From Spirochaetota bacterium (GTDB lineage: Bacteria; Spirochaetota; UBA4802; JAKQUI01), in the NCBI GenBank assembly GCA_029562645.1, contig JAKQUI010000003.1, forward strand, positions 264,417 to 328,416: a stretch of 64,000 nucleotides of DNA, written 5' to 3'. Of the stretch, positions 25,660-37,227 are shown in pieces (the first letter of the stretch is position 1; every line of letters starts with the position of its first letter). The translations under genes were made by a program, and so were the position numbers. The notes below the pieces were generated by a model. That model was not told where the DNA came from and made no database searches. It was given only the letters and a program-made list of their open reading frames with translations.

Positions 25660-26973
25660 CTATGGCATGAGCTTCCCGCGTATGAGACGGATCACCCGCG
25701 CAAGGTGATCGTCCGAGGCGCGCGAGTAATCGACGCCATCGTCCGTGAGATACGGACGCAGCTCGTCCACGATGTCGGTGGTGATGCCGCCGTACTGCCC
25801 GTGAAATGACTCAAGCCGCGCTTGCAGGCTAAAGAGCAATTTATCGCGCGCATCCAGCGCAAGATAGGAATCGATCACCTCCAACATGGCGGCGCGATCA
25901 TCGGGCAGCCGACCGCCCACGGACAGCAGGTTCGACGCGCTGTCGCTCAGGATCGTCGTTGCGCAATCGATCTCCTCCACCAGCGTCCGGATCTCGCGCA
26001 CCACCCGCTCCTCCGACGCCTCCACGAACCGCCCCTCGCGCACAAGCGCCTCAAGCGGCGTTTGCGGAAACACCTCCAGCGAGCGCAGGCGGATGAAGTC
26101 GGGCGCGATCTTCGCGAGGACCGCCGCCGTATCATGCGCGTGCTTCTCCGAAAGAGCGGCGCCGCCCAACCCCGGCATCACATACACCGAGCACGAGAGC
26201 CCCGCCTCCTTCGTCTTGAGACAGCCAGCCACGTGCTCTTCACCCGTCACGCCCTTGTCCATGAGCGCGAGCACCTCGTCGCAGCCGCTCTCGAGCCCGA
26301 AGTGCACGCGGTGCAGCCCCGCGCGGGCATAGGCCGCAAGCTCCTTCATCGAGCGCTTCTTCACGGCCGACTTCGTGCGCCCGTACACCGTGAAGCGCCG
26401 CAATGTCGGGAACGCGGCGCGCGCCGCCTCCATCGCCTCGGCGAGGTACGCGGGCGGCAGGATGAGCGAATCGGCGTCGCCCAGGAAGCAGGTCTCGCCG
26501 CCGCCGGCGCGCCAGGCGTACACGTGCGAAATGCTGTCCGCGAGGTCGGGCGCCTCCCGAAACCAGGACATGAACCACTCGATTCGCGGATCATCCACGG
26601 CGTCGGGGGCTGATGGCGCTGCCGAAGGCATCGCTCGCTCAGGCAGCATGCCGGTCATCCCGAGCGCGTCGGACTGCGCCTGCCGGATCTTCCGGACCAG
26701 CGCCGGGACCCGGTCCCAGCCGGAGGCCCCCCGCAGGCCGATGAATCCTTCGTCGAAAAGCATGTCGTCGATCCGTTGCGCGCGCCGGATGTCCGCGCGC
26801 ACCTCCGCGATCTCCCGCCGGCTGAAGGACGCCCCGAACTTGTACACCGGACAAAATCGGCAGCGGTTCCACGGGCAATTGCGGGTGAGCCGGAAGGTGA
26901 GGCTCGCATTCTCCGTGGGAGGACGGATGGAACAGATCTCGTACGGCTCGATCGCGGCATACTCCACGCCCAT
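25660..26973 (-). CDS. Radical SAM protein
   Basis: A 437-residue enzyme with the radical SAM cluster motif CPWNRCRFC (CxxxCxxC, about residues 34-42) followed by PVYKFGASFSRR, and barrel segments typical of the Elp3/B12-less COG1032 type (RRFTVYGRTK, HRVHFGLESGCDEVLALMDKG, CSVYVMPGLGG, DFIRLRSLEVFP). No extra Cys cluster for a second Fe-S centre stands out. Substrate unknown. It lies tail to tail with the ACP-like gene and back to back with the PilZ set. Confidence 0.88.
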   Translation of the reverse strand: MGVEYAAIEPYEICSIRPPTENASLTFRLTRNCPWNRCRFCPVYKFGASFSRREIAEVRADIRRAQRIDDMLFDEGFIGLRGASGWDRVPALVRKIRQAQSDALGMTGMLPERAMPSAAPSAPDAVDDPRIEWFMSWFREAPDLADSISHVYAWRAGGGETCFLGDADSLILPPAYLAEAMEAARAAFPTLRRFTVYGRTKSAVKKRSMKELAAYARAGLHRVHFGLESGCDEVLALMDKGVTGEEHVAGCLKTKEAGLSCSVYVMPGLGGAALSEKHAHDTAAVLAKIAPDFIRLRSLEVFPQTPLEALVREGRFVEASEERVVREIRTLVEEIDCATTILSDSASNLLSVGGRLPDDRAAMLEVIDSYLALDARDKLLFSLQARLESFHGQYGGITTDIVDELRPYLTDDGVDYSRASDDHLARVIRLIRGKLMP

Positions 26974-27077
26974 GGAAACACCTCCAACGCAGGTGTGAAC
27001 AGATGCCCGGCGCGCCGGGAAATTTCAATACAAATACGCGTGCTCCCCACCGGCCAATTCCACATGTGAAAAATGTC

Positions 27078-27107
27078 TTGATTTATTATTCGCCGACGGA
27101 TTACGAT
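27078..27107 (+). promoter_or_regulatory. Candidate promoter for the PilZ-SiaB-SiaC-ttcA set
   Basis: TTGATT (27078-27083) and TACGAT (27102-27107) are 18 nt apart, about 55 bp upstream of the PilZ start codon, in the 189 bp gap that also divides the divergent radical SAM gene. It is the only good match to a sigma-70 promoter I see in the gap. Confidence 0.4.
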
Positions 27108-27162
27108 GGCAGGCGTATGCGGGCCATTAGGGCCGCGGAACACACACCCGGGGACACCCGTC

Positions 27163-27507
27163 ATGAGCGCAGACGACAAGCGAAAATACCGGCGCGTAAA
27201 GAGCGAATTCACCATCCGCATCAAGAAAAGCGCGGTGGTCGAGGACGCGAACTTGTTCAGCGTCGCCAAATCGGTCAACATCAGCGGAAACGGCATCCTG
27301 TTCTCCTACAGCATGCCCATGGACATCGGCGCCACGATCCAGGTGACCTTCCTCAAGCCCAACACATTCGATTTTTTCGAGGGCAGCGCCAAGGTGGTGC
27401 GGGTGGAGCTGCAGCGCGACGGGGTGTACGACATCGGCGTCGAGCTGCTCAATCTTACCGAGGCCGATGAGAAGAAGCTCAATTACTACGTCACGAAGGA
27501 CGAGTAG
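27163..27507 (+). CDS. PilZ-domain protein
   Basis: A 114-residue single-domain protein likely to bind cyclic di-GMP. It has the N-terminal RxxxR-type motif (KYRRVKSEF, about residues 8-16) and the second motif NISGNGILF, close to the D/NxSxxG consensus, about 30 residues later, then the barrel strands. I chose the ATG at 27163 because it places the arginine motif at the usual distance from the start. It is 18 bp upstream of the GHKL kinase gene, which suggests that cyclic di-GMP signalling is tied to that switch. Confidence 0.85.
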   Translation: MSADDKRKYRRVKSEFTIRIKKSAVVEDANLFSVAKSVNISGNGILFSYSMPMDIGATIQVTFLKPNTFDFFEGSAKVVRVELQRDGVYDIGVELLNLTEADEKKLNYYVTKDE

Positions 27508-27525
27508 GAAACCGCGGAACCATCG

Positions 27526-27999
27526 ATGACCGACAATTTCGTCGTCAAATACTCCATCAATTCGGCCTGGGGCATCGTCAAGGAGATCCGCGAAAAGGTG
27601 GGATCGCTCCTCCAGGACCGCCAGAAGGACCTGGTGGACGCCACGATGATGACCGTCTCCGAGCTCATCGAAAACGCGATCAAGTACGGCACGCCCGTAT
27701 CCAGCAGCACCGACATCGACTTCGAGCTCACCATCACGGACGGGACGATCTCCATCAGCATCTCCAACGGGATCGTCGCCATGTCCGACTACGAAAACGT
27801 GAAGCGGCATCTCGACCTCATCGGACAAAGCGACAACCCGGGCGAGCTCTACACCAAGCGTCTCATGGAGCTCATGGAGAACCCCAGGCCGGGCGTGAGC
27901 CAGCTCGGGCTCTACCGCATCGCCTACGAGGGGGAGTTCTCCCTTTCGTATCGCTTCGAAAACAAAATCTTGACGATTTTCGCCGAGCGCGCTATCTAG
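27526..27999 (+). CDS. GHKL ATPase, SiaB/RsbW-like protein kinase
   Basis: A 157-residue protein with the N-box of the GHKL fold (TVSELIENAIKYG, about residues 43-55) and a degenerate later half (SNGIVAMSDYENVKRHLDLI, RPGVSQLGLYRIAYEG). Its position directly before a SiaC-like protein resembles the siaB-siaC pair, in which SiaB phosphorylates SiaC and a PP2C phosphatase (SiaA) reverses this. Membership of the SiaB/DUF6272 group is inferred from context and the N-box. The gap to each neighbour is about 20 bp. Confidence 0.75.
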   Translation: MTDNFVVKYSINSAWGIVKEIREKVGSLLQDRQKDLVDATMMTVSELIENAIKYGTPVSSSTDIDFELTITDGTISISISNGIVAMSDYENVKRHLDLIGQSDNPGELYTKRLMELMENPRPGVSQLGLYRIAYEGEFSLSYRFENKILTIFAERAI

Positions 28000-28021
28000 G
28001 CTTATCAATCAGGAGAACACC

Positions 28022-28378
28022 ATGCAAGATTTCGAACATGGCGCATTGAAAATCACCATCGGCGAAAGCAGCGGGACCGCGCGCCTCGCATGGTCCGGCA
28101 AGAGCGAGGACCGCGAGCCGGGCGCGCTCCTGACTCCCTATCTCCAGGACGCGGTCCGCGAATTCCAGGGAAAGCCGTTCGAGGTCGACTTCACGAAGCT
28201 CGAGTACATGAATTCGTCGACGGTGCCGCCCATCATCCACTTCATCAAGGACCTGGAGAGCAGCGGATCGAAAACGACGATCTTCTACGACAAGGACTCA
28301 AAATGGCAGGCGGCCTCCTTCAAGGCGCTCGAGACCATCTCCACCACCATGAAGCACATCACCGTCCAGGGCGCGTGA
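28022..28378 (+). CDS. SiaC-like (DUF1987/STAS-type) regulatory phosphoprotein
   Basis: A 118-residue protein with the fold pattern of STAS/SiaC proteins: GKPFEVDFTKLEYMNSSTVP followed by PIIHFIKDL. The N-S-S-T cluster (about residues 63-66) is where SiaC and STAS antagonists carry the phosphorylated Ser/Thr. A strong AGGAG precedes the ATG. Next to the SiaB-like kinase it forms a partner-switch pair; its target is unknown. In Pseudomonas SiaC controls a diguanylate cyclase, which fits the neighbouring PilZ gene. Confidence 0.75.
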   Translation: MQDFEHGALKITIGESSGTARLAWSGKSEDREPGALLTPYLQDAVREFQGKPFEVDFTKLEYMNSSTVPPIIHFIKDLESSGSKTTIFYDKDSKWQAASFKALETISTTMKHITVQGA

Positions 28379-28400
28379 CGCCGCATTCTGATCCCGCCGC

Positions 28401-29129
28401 ATGACCCCCGAGGAACGCCGCTGTATCGACCGGGTGCGGCGTGCCGTCGGCAGGGCCATCAACCGCTATCGCATGATCGCCGCGGGCGACCGCGTGCTCC
28501 TTGCGCTCTCCGGGGGAAAGGACTCGTTGGCGCTTGCGGACACGCTCCATGCCCGCTTGCGGCATCTGCCCATCTCCTACGAACTGCGCGCGGCACATGT
28601 GCGCGTCCGCGGCATCACGGATACGGTCGACACCGACTATCTCGCTATGTTCTGCGGCGAGCGCGGGATCGCGCTCGACATCATCGACATCGCCCTGGAC
28701 CCGGCCGACGATCCGGACGGCTCCGCGTGTTTCCGGTGCGCCCGCGCTCGGCGCACGGCGCTCTTTCAACTGGCGCGAGACGTCGGGTGCCCGACCATCG
28801 CCTTCGGGCACACCATGGACGATGCGGTGGAGACGCTCCTCATGAACATGACCTTCAACGCACGCGTGAGCGGCATACCGGGGAGGCTCGCGCTCTTTGG
28901 CGGAGCCCTGGCGCTCGTCAGACCGCTCATCCTGCTCTCCGATGCGCAGGTCGCGCGCTATGCGTCCGTCGCGGGGCTCAAACCGTCGGGCGGGAACTGC
29001 CCGTACGGCGCCGCCGGCGCGCGGGAGGCGGTGCGCGCCCTCATCGGCGACCTCGGCAGGCTCTCTCCCAGGGCGCGGACCAACCTGTTCCACGCGACCT
29101 CGAACATCGACCCGGAGTATCTGCCCTAG
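28401..29129 (+). CDS. ttcA: TtcA-family PP-loop ATPase, probable tRNA 2-thiocytidine enzyme
   Basis: A 242-residue protein with the PP-loop SGGKDS (about residues 37-42), the CFRC pair (about 111-114) and a further Cys in GGNCPYG near the C-terminus, the arrangement of Cys that holds the Fe-S cluster in TtcA, which thiolates cytidine 32 of tRNA. AFGHTMDDAVETLLMNM matches the conserved GHHxDD region. It follows the SiaC-like gene by 22 bp. A related TtcA-like tRNA thiolase is the alternative. Confidence 0.8.
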   Translation: MTPEERRCIDRVRRAVGRAINRYRMIAAGDRVLLALSGGKDSLALADTLHARLRHLPISYELRAAHVRVRGITDTVDTDYLAMFCGERGIALDIIDIALDPADDPDGSACFRCARARRTALFQLARDVGCPTIAFGHTMDDAVETLLMNMTFNARVSGIPGRLALFGGALALVRPLILLSDAQVARYASVAGLKPSGGNCPYGAAGAREAVRALIGDLGRLSPRARTNLFHATSNIDPEYLP

Positions 29130-29143
29130 GCGCAAAATATTTC

Positions 29144-29173
29144 TTGCCGCACCGAGGCACCCTGTGGTATCCT
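29144..29173 (+). promoter_or_regulatory. Candidate promoter for the phasin-like/ubiB pair
   Basis: TTGCCG (29144-29149) and TATCCT (29168-29173) separated by 18 nt, ending about 60 bp before the phasin-like start codon. It lies in the 103 bp gap after the ttcA stop. Confidence 0.35.
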
Positions 29174-29232
29174 CTCGGAGTCATACACGGCGGCTCGCCG
29201 CGCGTATCACCACACAAAAGGAGGACACCGCA

Positions 29233-29538
29233 ATGATCGATGTATTGAAGAAGACCGTACTCACCGGCATTGGCCTGGCGACGCTGGGCGCCGAGAAAAT
29301 CGAGGAATACGCGAAAAAGATCGCGGAGGACAGCAAGCTCGCCGAGTCCGAGGGAAAGAAGTTCGTCGACGAGCTTCTGCGCGATTCCGAGATCGCGCGG
29401 AAAAACCTCGAGGCGAAGATCAACGAGCTCATCACGACGGCCCTGGACCGCATGGACCTCACCTCGAAGAAGGAGGTGGAGGAGCTCAAGAAGAAGCTCG
29501 CCGATCTCGAGGAGCAGCTCAGGAACCGCGCGGGCTGA
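29233..29538 (+). CDS. Phasin-like coiled-coil protein
   Basis: A 101-residue, highly charged, mostly helical protein. MIDVLKKTVLTGIGLATLGAE at the start and a C-terminal coiled coil (KKEVEELKKKLADLEEQLRN) resemble the small phasin-superfamily proteins often encoded next to UbiB/AarF kinases. An AGGAGG-like site (aaaggagg) lies about 9 nt before ATG. The next gene starts 4 bp after its stop, so they are translated together. Role unknown; perhaps a lipid-surface or membrane adaptor for the UbiB protein. Confidence 0.7.
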   Translation: MIDVLKKTVLTGIGLATLGAEKIEEYAKKIAEDSKLAESEGKKFVDELLRDSEIARKNLEAKINELITTALDRMDLTSKKEVEELKKKLADLEEQLRNRAG

Positions 29539-31199
29539 CGCCGTGATCGGACGCATCGTCCGCCTGGGGCGCGGCTACCGGCACCTCGGCCGCCTCCGGG
29601 AGATTTTCCTGGTCCTGGCGCGCCACGGCTTCGGTGATTTCGCACAACGCCTGGGCCTGCCGCGGCCGCTTCGCGCGCGCCGGACGCGCGGCGCGCGCGA
29701 CGTCGTCGACGACCCCACGCGCTGGCAGCGCATGCGCATGGTGATCGAGGAGCTGGGCCCCGCCTTCATCAAGCTCGGGCAGATCATGAGCAACCGGCCC
29801 GACCTTCTGCCGAATGATCTCATCGACGAGCTCGAGAAACTGCAGGACGCCGTTCCGCCGTTCCCGGCGCGCGATTCGCGCGCCCTCATCGAATCTGAGT
29901 TCGGCAGGCCCATCGAAAGCATCTTCCGCCGGTTCGACGACATCCCCCTCGCGACCGCCTCGATCGCGCAGGTGCACCGCGCCGAGCTTCCCGACGGAAC
30001 GCCCGTGGCCGTGAAGGTCCAGCGCCCCGGTATCGAGCGCGTCATCGACGTCGACCTCGAGATCATGCGGCACCTTGCCGCCCTCATGGAGAAATACGTG
30101 GAGGGCGCGGGTTACCTGAATCCCGTGGGCGTGGTGGAGGAGTTCGAGCGCGTCATCCGGCAGGAGATCGATTTCCACCTGGAGGCGATCCACCTCGAGC
30201 GTTTCGCGGCGAACTTCAGCGGCAATCGGACCATTCGCGTCCCGCGCGTCCACAAAAGCCACTCCACCCGGCGCGTTCTCACTATGGAATACATCGAGGG
30301 GACCAAGCTCTCCGGCATCATCAGGGACACCGCGCCGGGCGCCAACCTGAAGCTCGTCGCCAGCCGCGGGGCCGACCTTCTCCTGGAGCAGATCTTCCAG
30401 CACGGGTTTTTTCACGCCGATCCGCATCCCGGCAACATCTTCATCATGCCAAAGAACGTCATCTGCTTCCTCGATTTCGGTATGATGGGCTCGCTCCCCG
30501 AGTCGCAGCGCGAGCAGTTCGTGAGCATCATCTTCGGCGCGGTCACGCGCGACGCGCGGCGCATCACCGGCGCGCTCCAGCGCCTCACCGAGGAGCGCTA
30601 CATCGAGCAGAAGCACCGCCTGGAGCGGCGCCTGTCCGACCTCCTGGACCAGTACGCCTACCTGCCGCTCAAGAACATCGACATCGCCCGACTGCTGCGC
30701 GACCTCATCGGCACGCTCATCGCGTTCCGGCTCACGCTCTCGCCGAACTTCTACCTGCTGGTGAAGTCCTTCATCACCATCGAGGGCGTGGCCCGCATGC
30801 TCGATCCCGACTTCAACATCGTGGAGCACATGGAGCCGCTGGCGAAGCGGCTCTTCCGCGAGCGCCTCCACCCGAAGCGCGTTGCGCGCGACGCCGCGCA
30901 CGCGGCGGTCGATCTCGCCTTCCTGCTGCGCGACCTCCCCTACGAGGTCCGCGAGCTCATCGACCAGCTCAAGGGCGGCAAGGTGCGCATCGTCTTCGAG
31001 CACCAGGGGCTCGAGTCGATGATCCGGCGCCACGACGCGATCAGCGCGCGCATCGCGACGGCCATCCTGGTCGCCGCGCTCGTGGTGGGATCGTCGCTCA
31101 TCGTGCTGGCGGGCGTGCCGCCCCTGTGGCGCGGCGTCCCGACGATCGGCGTCGCCGGGTTCGTCCTCGCGGCGGTCCTGGCGTTCGGGCTGTCGATTT

Positions 31200-33077
<1,878 letters not shown>

Positions 33078-33138
33078 GGCAAACCCCTCCCCTGCCGTAA
33101 TTCATCAAGCGTCACGGCATGGGACGGTTTCGTCAACC

Positions 33139-35115
33139 CTATTGCGTGCGGGACGTGGCTTTTTCACGGGGCAACCAGAACATCACCGGGCGGCCCGAAT
33201 GGGAGAACTTCACTTTCAGTTTCGGATTAAAGTAGGGGGATGATGGGAGCGGCGCGTCGCCGCTCGCGGTTTTCCCGATCATCGTGTAGATGTTCACGCC
33301 ATCGTCGGTCGTTTTGTGACTGTACCGATACTCGGCGTATTTGTCCATGTCGATGATGTCGCGAAAGTTCACGAACAGCGTGTTGGCGAACAAAGTCGCG
33401 AGGCTTGCAACGATCGCTGCCATCACGAACCGTGAGCGAAAGTCCTCGCCGCGAAGGCGACGCAGCATCGCCACGACGGCAATCGTAAGCGCACCCGCAA
33501 GCGACGACGCGACGCCGTACACGCGCAGCCGCGGGATCCACGCATCAAAGTTTATCGTATGCTTTCCAAACAGCGCGCCAAATCGCGCGACGGTATCGTT
33601 ATCGAAGGAGATGCCGTACACCGCCGCACCGCCCATGATGGCAAGAGACGCCATCAACACAATGCCGATTCGCATGAGGCCCATGCGTTCGATGCCCGAC
33701 ATAAGCAGGCCCACAAGGCCAGTGCCCCGGATTCCGTGACACACCAAAAGCAGGGCGAACGCATACAGATAGCCGTACCCGAAACGCGGCTCGGGAGCGC
33801 TCGCGAACCAGAATACAACGCCAATGCACGTTATCACAAATGGAACCACGAATGAGCGGTCAAATGCGCGTATCTTTTTCACTGCGGCCCCAATGAGCAC
33901 CGACAGCATTCCGGCGATGATGATGGCCACAAGAAGCATCTCGCCCTTGATGTTTTTTTTCATCCATGGAACAAGCCAGTTCCAGCTCGCAAGCACCTCG
34001 TCCGCGGGAACACCGGGCAAGCGCGCCCAGCTCTTCACCCACGCGGCCTCCGATATGGCCGTCTCGATCGGGACCGACCACGGCAGATTGCCGAAATGAA
34101 GGATCGTAGCAGGATAACCGATGCAGCCGGAAATCATCACGCCCTTTATCGCCCAGAGGACGATCAACAGGGAGGCCAGTATCATCACCCCCATGCTGTC
34201 GCGCCTGGTAAACGGGTTCTCGCCGGTGTGCCGGTATCGGCGAAAAAGCATCCAGGCCGCCACAAGGCCAGCGCACGCCAGGAGCGCCGCTCCCGACAGT
34301 TTCAGAGTGACAATAAATGCGGAAAACAAAAGCGCCAGGAGGAGGATGCTGGGGTCTTCGTTCTCGTTTTCGAAATACGCGATCAGCAGATACACCGCGA
34401 GAAAGCTTAGCAACATGACCGGGATGTCGGGAGTGGGCGATGCGAAATCCAGATCGAGCTTGATGAGCCACGGGATGCCGGTTGCGACCAGAAACGAATC
34501 GGACAGCGACGGCTTACTGAAAAGGCTGTTCTTCAATGATAGGAAGACCGCGGAACCGTACAAGAAGAGCAGAATCGCGTTGATGATGAAAAACGGGTTT
34601 TTCGTCACCACGCGCGCTGGCTCCAGGAGCGCCGCGGCGATAAACCACAGGGAATTGAACCCGAAGCGCCCGTGAAGATTCGCAAGCCCCAATTGGACGG
34701 GGCCGTCGGCAATCCATTTAATCGTTTGAATATGATAGAGATCGGTGTCGAAGTTCAGACACCGCATGAACGGATACGCCGCGCAGAAAACAAGAACAGA
34801 CATCAGCACGATCCAATCCGATCGCGTGTGACCATAAAAAACTCGTTTTCGTAATAATACGCACAGCAGCATCCCGACACCAAGCATGACGGCGGACACG
34901 GCGGCGTTTAACGGGATAAAAAAGTTTACTGCGGCGCCCATGAGCGTAATCACGCAAAAACCAGCGCTGCCGATTATCGCGATGCGCACAGTGCTGGAAG
35001 GCGTTGCCGAATCATCGGCGTCCGGAATCTTGAGTGCGAGAAGAATTGCTCCGCCATAACCCAGAAGGGCCATGGTCCAGGCGACATACAGCGCAAGAAC
35101 GAATACGGCGATCAT
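33139..35115 (-). CDS. Polytopic membrane protein, LIC_10190-like
   Basis: A 658-residue inner-membrane protein with about 14-16 hydrophobic segments and an acidic loop motif, [20 protein letters not shown], in the position where lipid-linked glycosyltransferases of the GT-C fold carry their Asp. The overall form and this segment resemble the LIC_10190 family first noted in Leptospira. It may transfer a sugar from a polyprenol donor, helped by the GT2-GtrA gene that overlaps its start by 4 bp (ATGA). Function is inferred. Confidence 0.7.
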   Translation of the reverse strand: MIAVFVLALYVAWTMALLGYGGAILLALKIPDADDSATPSSTVRIAIIGSAGFCVITLMGAAVNFFIPLNAAVSAVMLGVGMLLCVLLRKRVFYGHTRSDWIVLMSVLVFCAAYPFMRCLNFDTDLYHIQTIKWIADGPVQLGLANLHGRFGFNSLWFIAAALLEPARVVTKNPFFIINAILLFLYGSAVFLSLKNSLFSKPSLSDSFLVATGIPWLIKLDLDFASPTPDIPVMLLSFLAVYLLIAYFENENEDPSILLLALLFSAFIVTLKLSGAALLACAGLVAAWMLFRRYRHTGENPFTRRDSMGVMILASLLIVLWAIKGVMISGCIGYPATILHFGNLPWSVPIETAISEAAWVKSWARLPGVPADEVLASWNWLVPWMKKNIKGEMLLVAIIIAGMLSVLIGAAVKKIRAFDRSFVVPFVITCIGVVFWFASAPEPRFGYGYLYAFALLLVCHGIRGTGLVGLLMSGIERMGLMRIGIVLMASLAIMGGAAVYGISFDNDTVARFGALFGKHTINFDAWIPRLRVYGVASSLAGALTIAVVAMLRRLRGEDFRSRFVMAAIVASLATLFANTLFVNFRDIIDMDKYAEYRYSHKTTDDGVNIYTMIGKTASGDAPLPSSPYFNPKLKVKFSHSGRPVMFWLPREKATSRTQ

Positions 35116-36236
35116 TTGCCGGGATGTATCTCTTTATACTTTTCCTTGAACACGATGCGATCGTACCCGAGGAAATTCCAGACGATGGCCACGACAATCC
35201 CGATGATCGTGTTCAGCTTGTAGTCCATGCCCGTAGCCGAGAGCGAGTAAAACAGCACCAACCGCATCGCCACCGAGATCCCGGTGATGAAGTGAAACTG
35301 GAACACCTTCAGCATGAGCTGCCCAACGGACGTGAACCGGTATCGCCAGCCGAGAAAGGAGTGCAGAACGAACCCCACGATGATGGAGATCTCGATGCTG
35401 ATCGCATGCGCGATATTCTGCTGCAGCATGGAACGCATCCCGAAGGATTCCACCAGCGCGATGATGGACGCATACTGCGACAGCGCCACGAATATGCCGT
35501 TGATGGCGTACTTCACCAGGTGCGCGAACCGCGAGGTGTTGTACTTGAAGATGCACCAGAGAGCCCGGAAGGCGTCCTTGAGTCCGATCTTCTTGCCCTC
35601 TTCGTACGTTCGCCCATAATACGAGATACCCACCTCGAAGACGCGCACGCCCTTCGTTCGCGACAGCTCGCCGATCTTCGCCGTCATCTCAGGCTCTATC
35701 CCGAAGCGCTTCTCCTCCAGTTCGAACTGATCGAGCACGCTCTTCTTGATGACCTTGTAGCATGTCTCCATGTCGGTGAGGTTAAGATCGGAGAACATGT
35801 TGGAAAGCAGCGTGAGCATCTTATTGCCCAGCATATGCCAGAAGTACAGCACTCGGTGCGGCTCGCCGCCCATGAAGCGCGACCCGTACACCACGTCCGC
35901 CTTCCCATCAACGATCGGCTTGAGCAGTTTGGGATACTCATTGGGATCGTACTCCATGTCCGCATCCTGGATGAGGACCACGTCGCCTGTCGCCTGACGG
36001 AAGCCCGTTTGAAGCGCGGCGCCCTTGCCGGCGTTTTTCTCGTGGTAGAAAATCTTTACGTTCTTATCCTTGATCCCCGCGAGGATGTCGCGGGTACCGT
36101 CGGTCGAGCAGTCGTCAACGATGACGATCTCGCGCTCCTTGATCTCCTTCGGGAGCGGGGCTTTTTTTACGATGTCGAGGATTGCGAGGAAGGTGTTCTT
36201 CTCGTTGAAGACGGGTATTATGATGGATAGCTTCAC
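35112..36236 (-). CDS. GT2 glycosyltransferase fused to a GtrA-like membrane domain
   Basis: Residues 1 to about 235 form a GT-A fold transferase like dolichol-phosphate mannose synthase ([37 protein letters not shown]), and about 245-370 form four membrane helices of the GtrA type. The pair would charge undecaprenyl phosphate with a sugar and help flip it. Stop and start overlap with the polytopic gene downstream by 4 bp, which fits a role in supplying that enzyme. Confidence 0.9.
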   Translation of the reverse strand: MKLSIIIPVFNEKNTFLAILDIVKKAPLPKEIKEREIVIVDDCSTDGTRDILAGIKDKNVKIFYHEKNAGKGAALQTGFRQATGDVVLIQDADMEYDPNEYPKLLKPIVDGKADVVYGSRFMGGEPHRVLYFWHMLGNKMLTLLSNMFSDLNLTDMETCYKVIKKSVLDQFELEEKRFGIEPEMTAKIGELSRTKGVRVFEVGISYYGRTYEEGKKIGLKDAFRALWCIFKYNTSRFAHLVKYAINGIFVALSQYASIIALVESFGMRSMLQQNIAHAISIEISIIVGFVLHSFLGWRYRFTSVGQLMLKVFQFHFITGISVAMRLVLFYSLSATGMDYKLNTIIGIVVAIVWNFLGYDRIVFKEKYKEIHPGK

Positions 36237-36258
36237 TTATTCTCTCCCCCGATATGGC

Positions 36259-37221
36259 TTATTCGATAGTATCCCAGTGGGCGATAATGTCATCAATACT
36301 TTTTTCGAAGGGTATGTCGTTCATCCAACCGGTTTCCTTCTTGATCTTTTCATTTGACCCGACAACAATATTATTGTCATTTGGTCGAATCATTTTCGGG
36401 TCCTCCCGGATTTCAATTTCCAGACTTAGCTTATCCGCAATCAAGTCAACCACCTGACGCAGGGACCGTCCTATCCCGCTGCAAACATTATATATTTCAC
36501 CTCGTTTCCCATGCAGCAGTAGCGCCGAATATGCCGAAACCACATCTCGCACATCGAGAAAATCCCTCACTATGGAAACATCGCCAGTATGCAGGACTCC
36601 TCTTGTGAGTCCGCGTTTTTTCATTTCCACCATCTGCTTCACGAAACTTGGCACAACAAAGAGCTCTTTCTGCTGCGGCCCGATATGGTTAAACGATCTG
36701 GTCATCACGATGTCCATGCCATAGCCGTCCACATACACGCGCGAGAGCATTTCCTGCGAGACTCGCGCCACCGCATACGGGCTCACCGGCCTTGTTTCCA
36801 GCTCCTCGGTTATGGGAATGGATTTTTCCGACACATTGCCGTATTCCTCAGAAGATCCGATTGAAAGCAAACGACACTCAATTCCGAGTTCCCTGACGGT
36901 ATCCACGAGATTGAGGAAAATATTCGTATTGTTCCGGAAACTTTCAATCGGGTTCCTCCAGCTGAACGCAACGCTGCTATAGGAGGCAAGATGAAGAATG
37001 TACTGCGGCTGAAATTGAAAGATCAGGTTGTCGACCTTCTCTTTATGCAGAAGGTTTATCGCCTCGAAGCGGCATTCGATGTCCTTGTAATGATCAATCG
37101 GGAATTGCGGATGAAAAAGATCCAGCCCGAGGATGGAAACGCTTTCCTTACTACTGCTCAGGTGCTCCAGGAAATAGTGCGAGACAAATCCCGAGAAACC
37201 GGTGATGAGGATTTTTTTCAT
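36259..37221 (-). CDS. NAD-dependent sugar-nucleotide epimerase/dehydratase (GDP-mannose dehydratase/RMD-like)
   Basis: Extended short-chain dehydrogenase of 320 residues acting on a sugar nucleotide. It has a Rossmann start (ITGFSGFVSHYFLEHL), LLSIGSSEEYG and SPYAVARVSQEM. Two motif positions deviate: the third Gly of GxxGxxG is Ser, and the catalytic YxxxK is YxxxR. SFNHIGPQQ and FLDVRDVVSAY resemble the GDP-6-deoxy-lyxo-hexulose reductase/GDP-mannose dehydratase group. If active, it would supply a deoxy sugar such as rhamnose to the polysaccharide. AT content rises from here. Confidence 0.8.
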   Translation of the reverse strand: MKKILITGFSGFVSHYFLEHLSSSKESVSILGLDLFHPQFPIDHYKDIECRFEAINLLHKEKVDNLIFQFQPQYILHLASYSSVAFSWRNPIESFRNNTNIFLNLVDTVRELGIECRLLSIGSSEEYGNVSEKSIPITEELETRPVSPYAVARVSQEMLSRVYVDGYGMDIVMTRSFNHIGPQQKELFVVPSFVKQMVEMKKRGLTRGVLHTGDVSIVRDFLDVRDVVSAYSALLLHGKRGEIYNVCSGIGRSLRQVVDLIADKLSLEIEIREDPKMIRPNDNNIVVGSNEKIKKETGWMNDIPFEKSIDDIIAHWDTIE

Positions 37222-37227
37222 GATATC

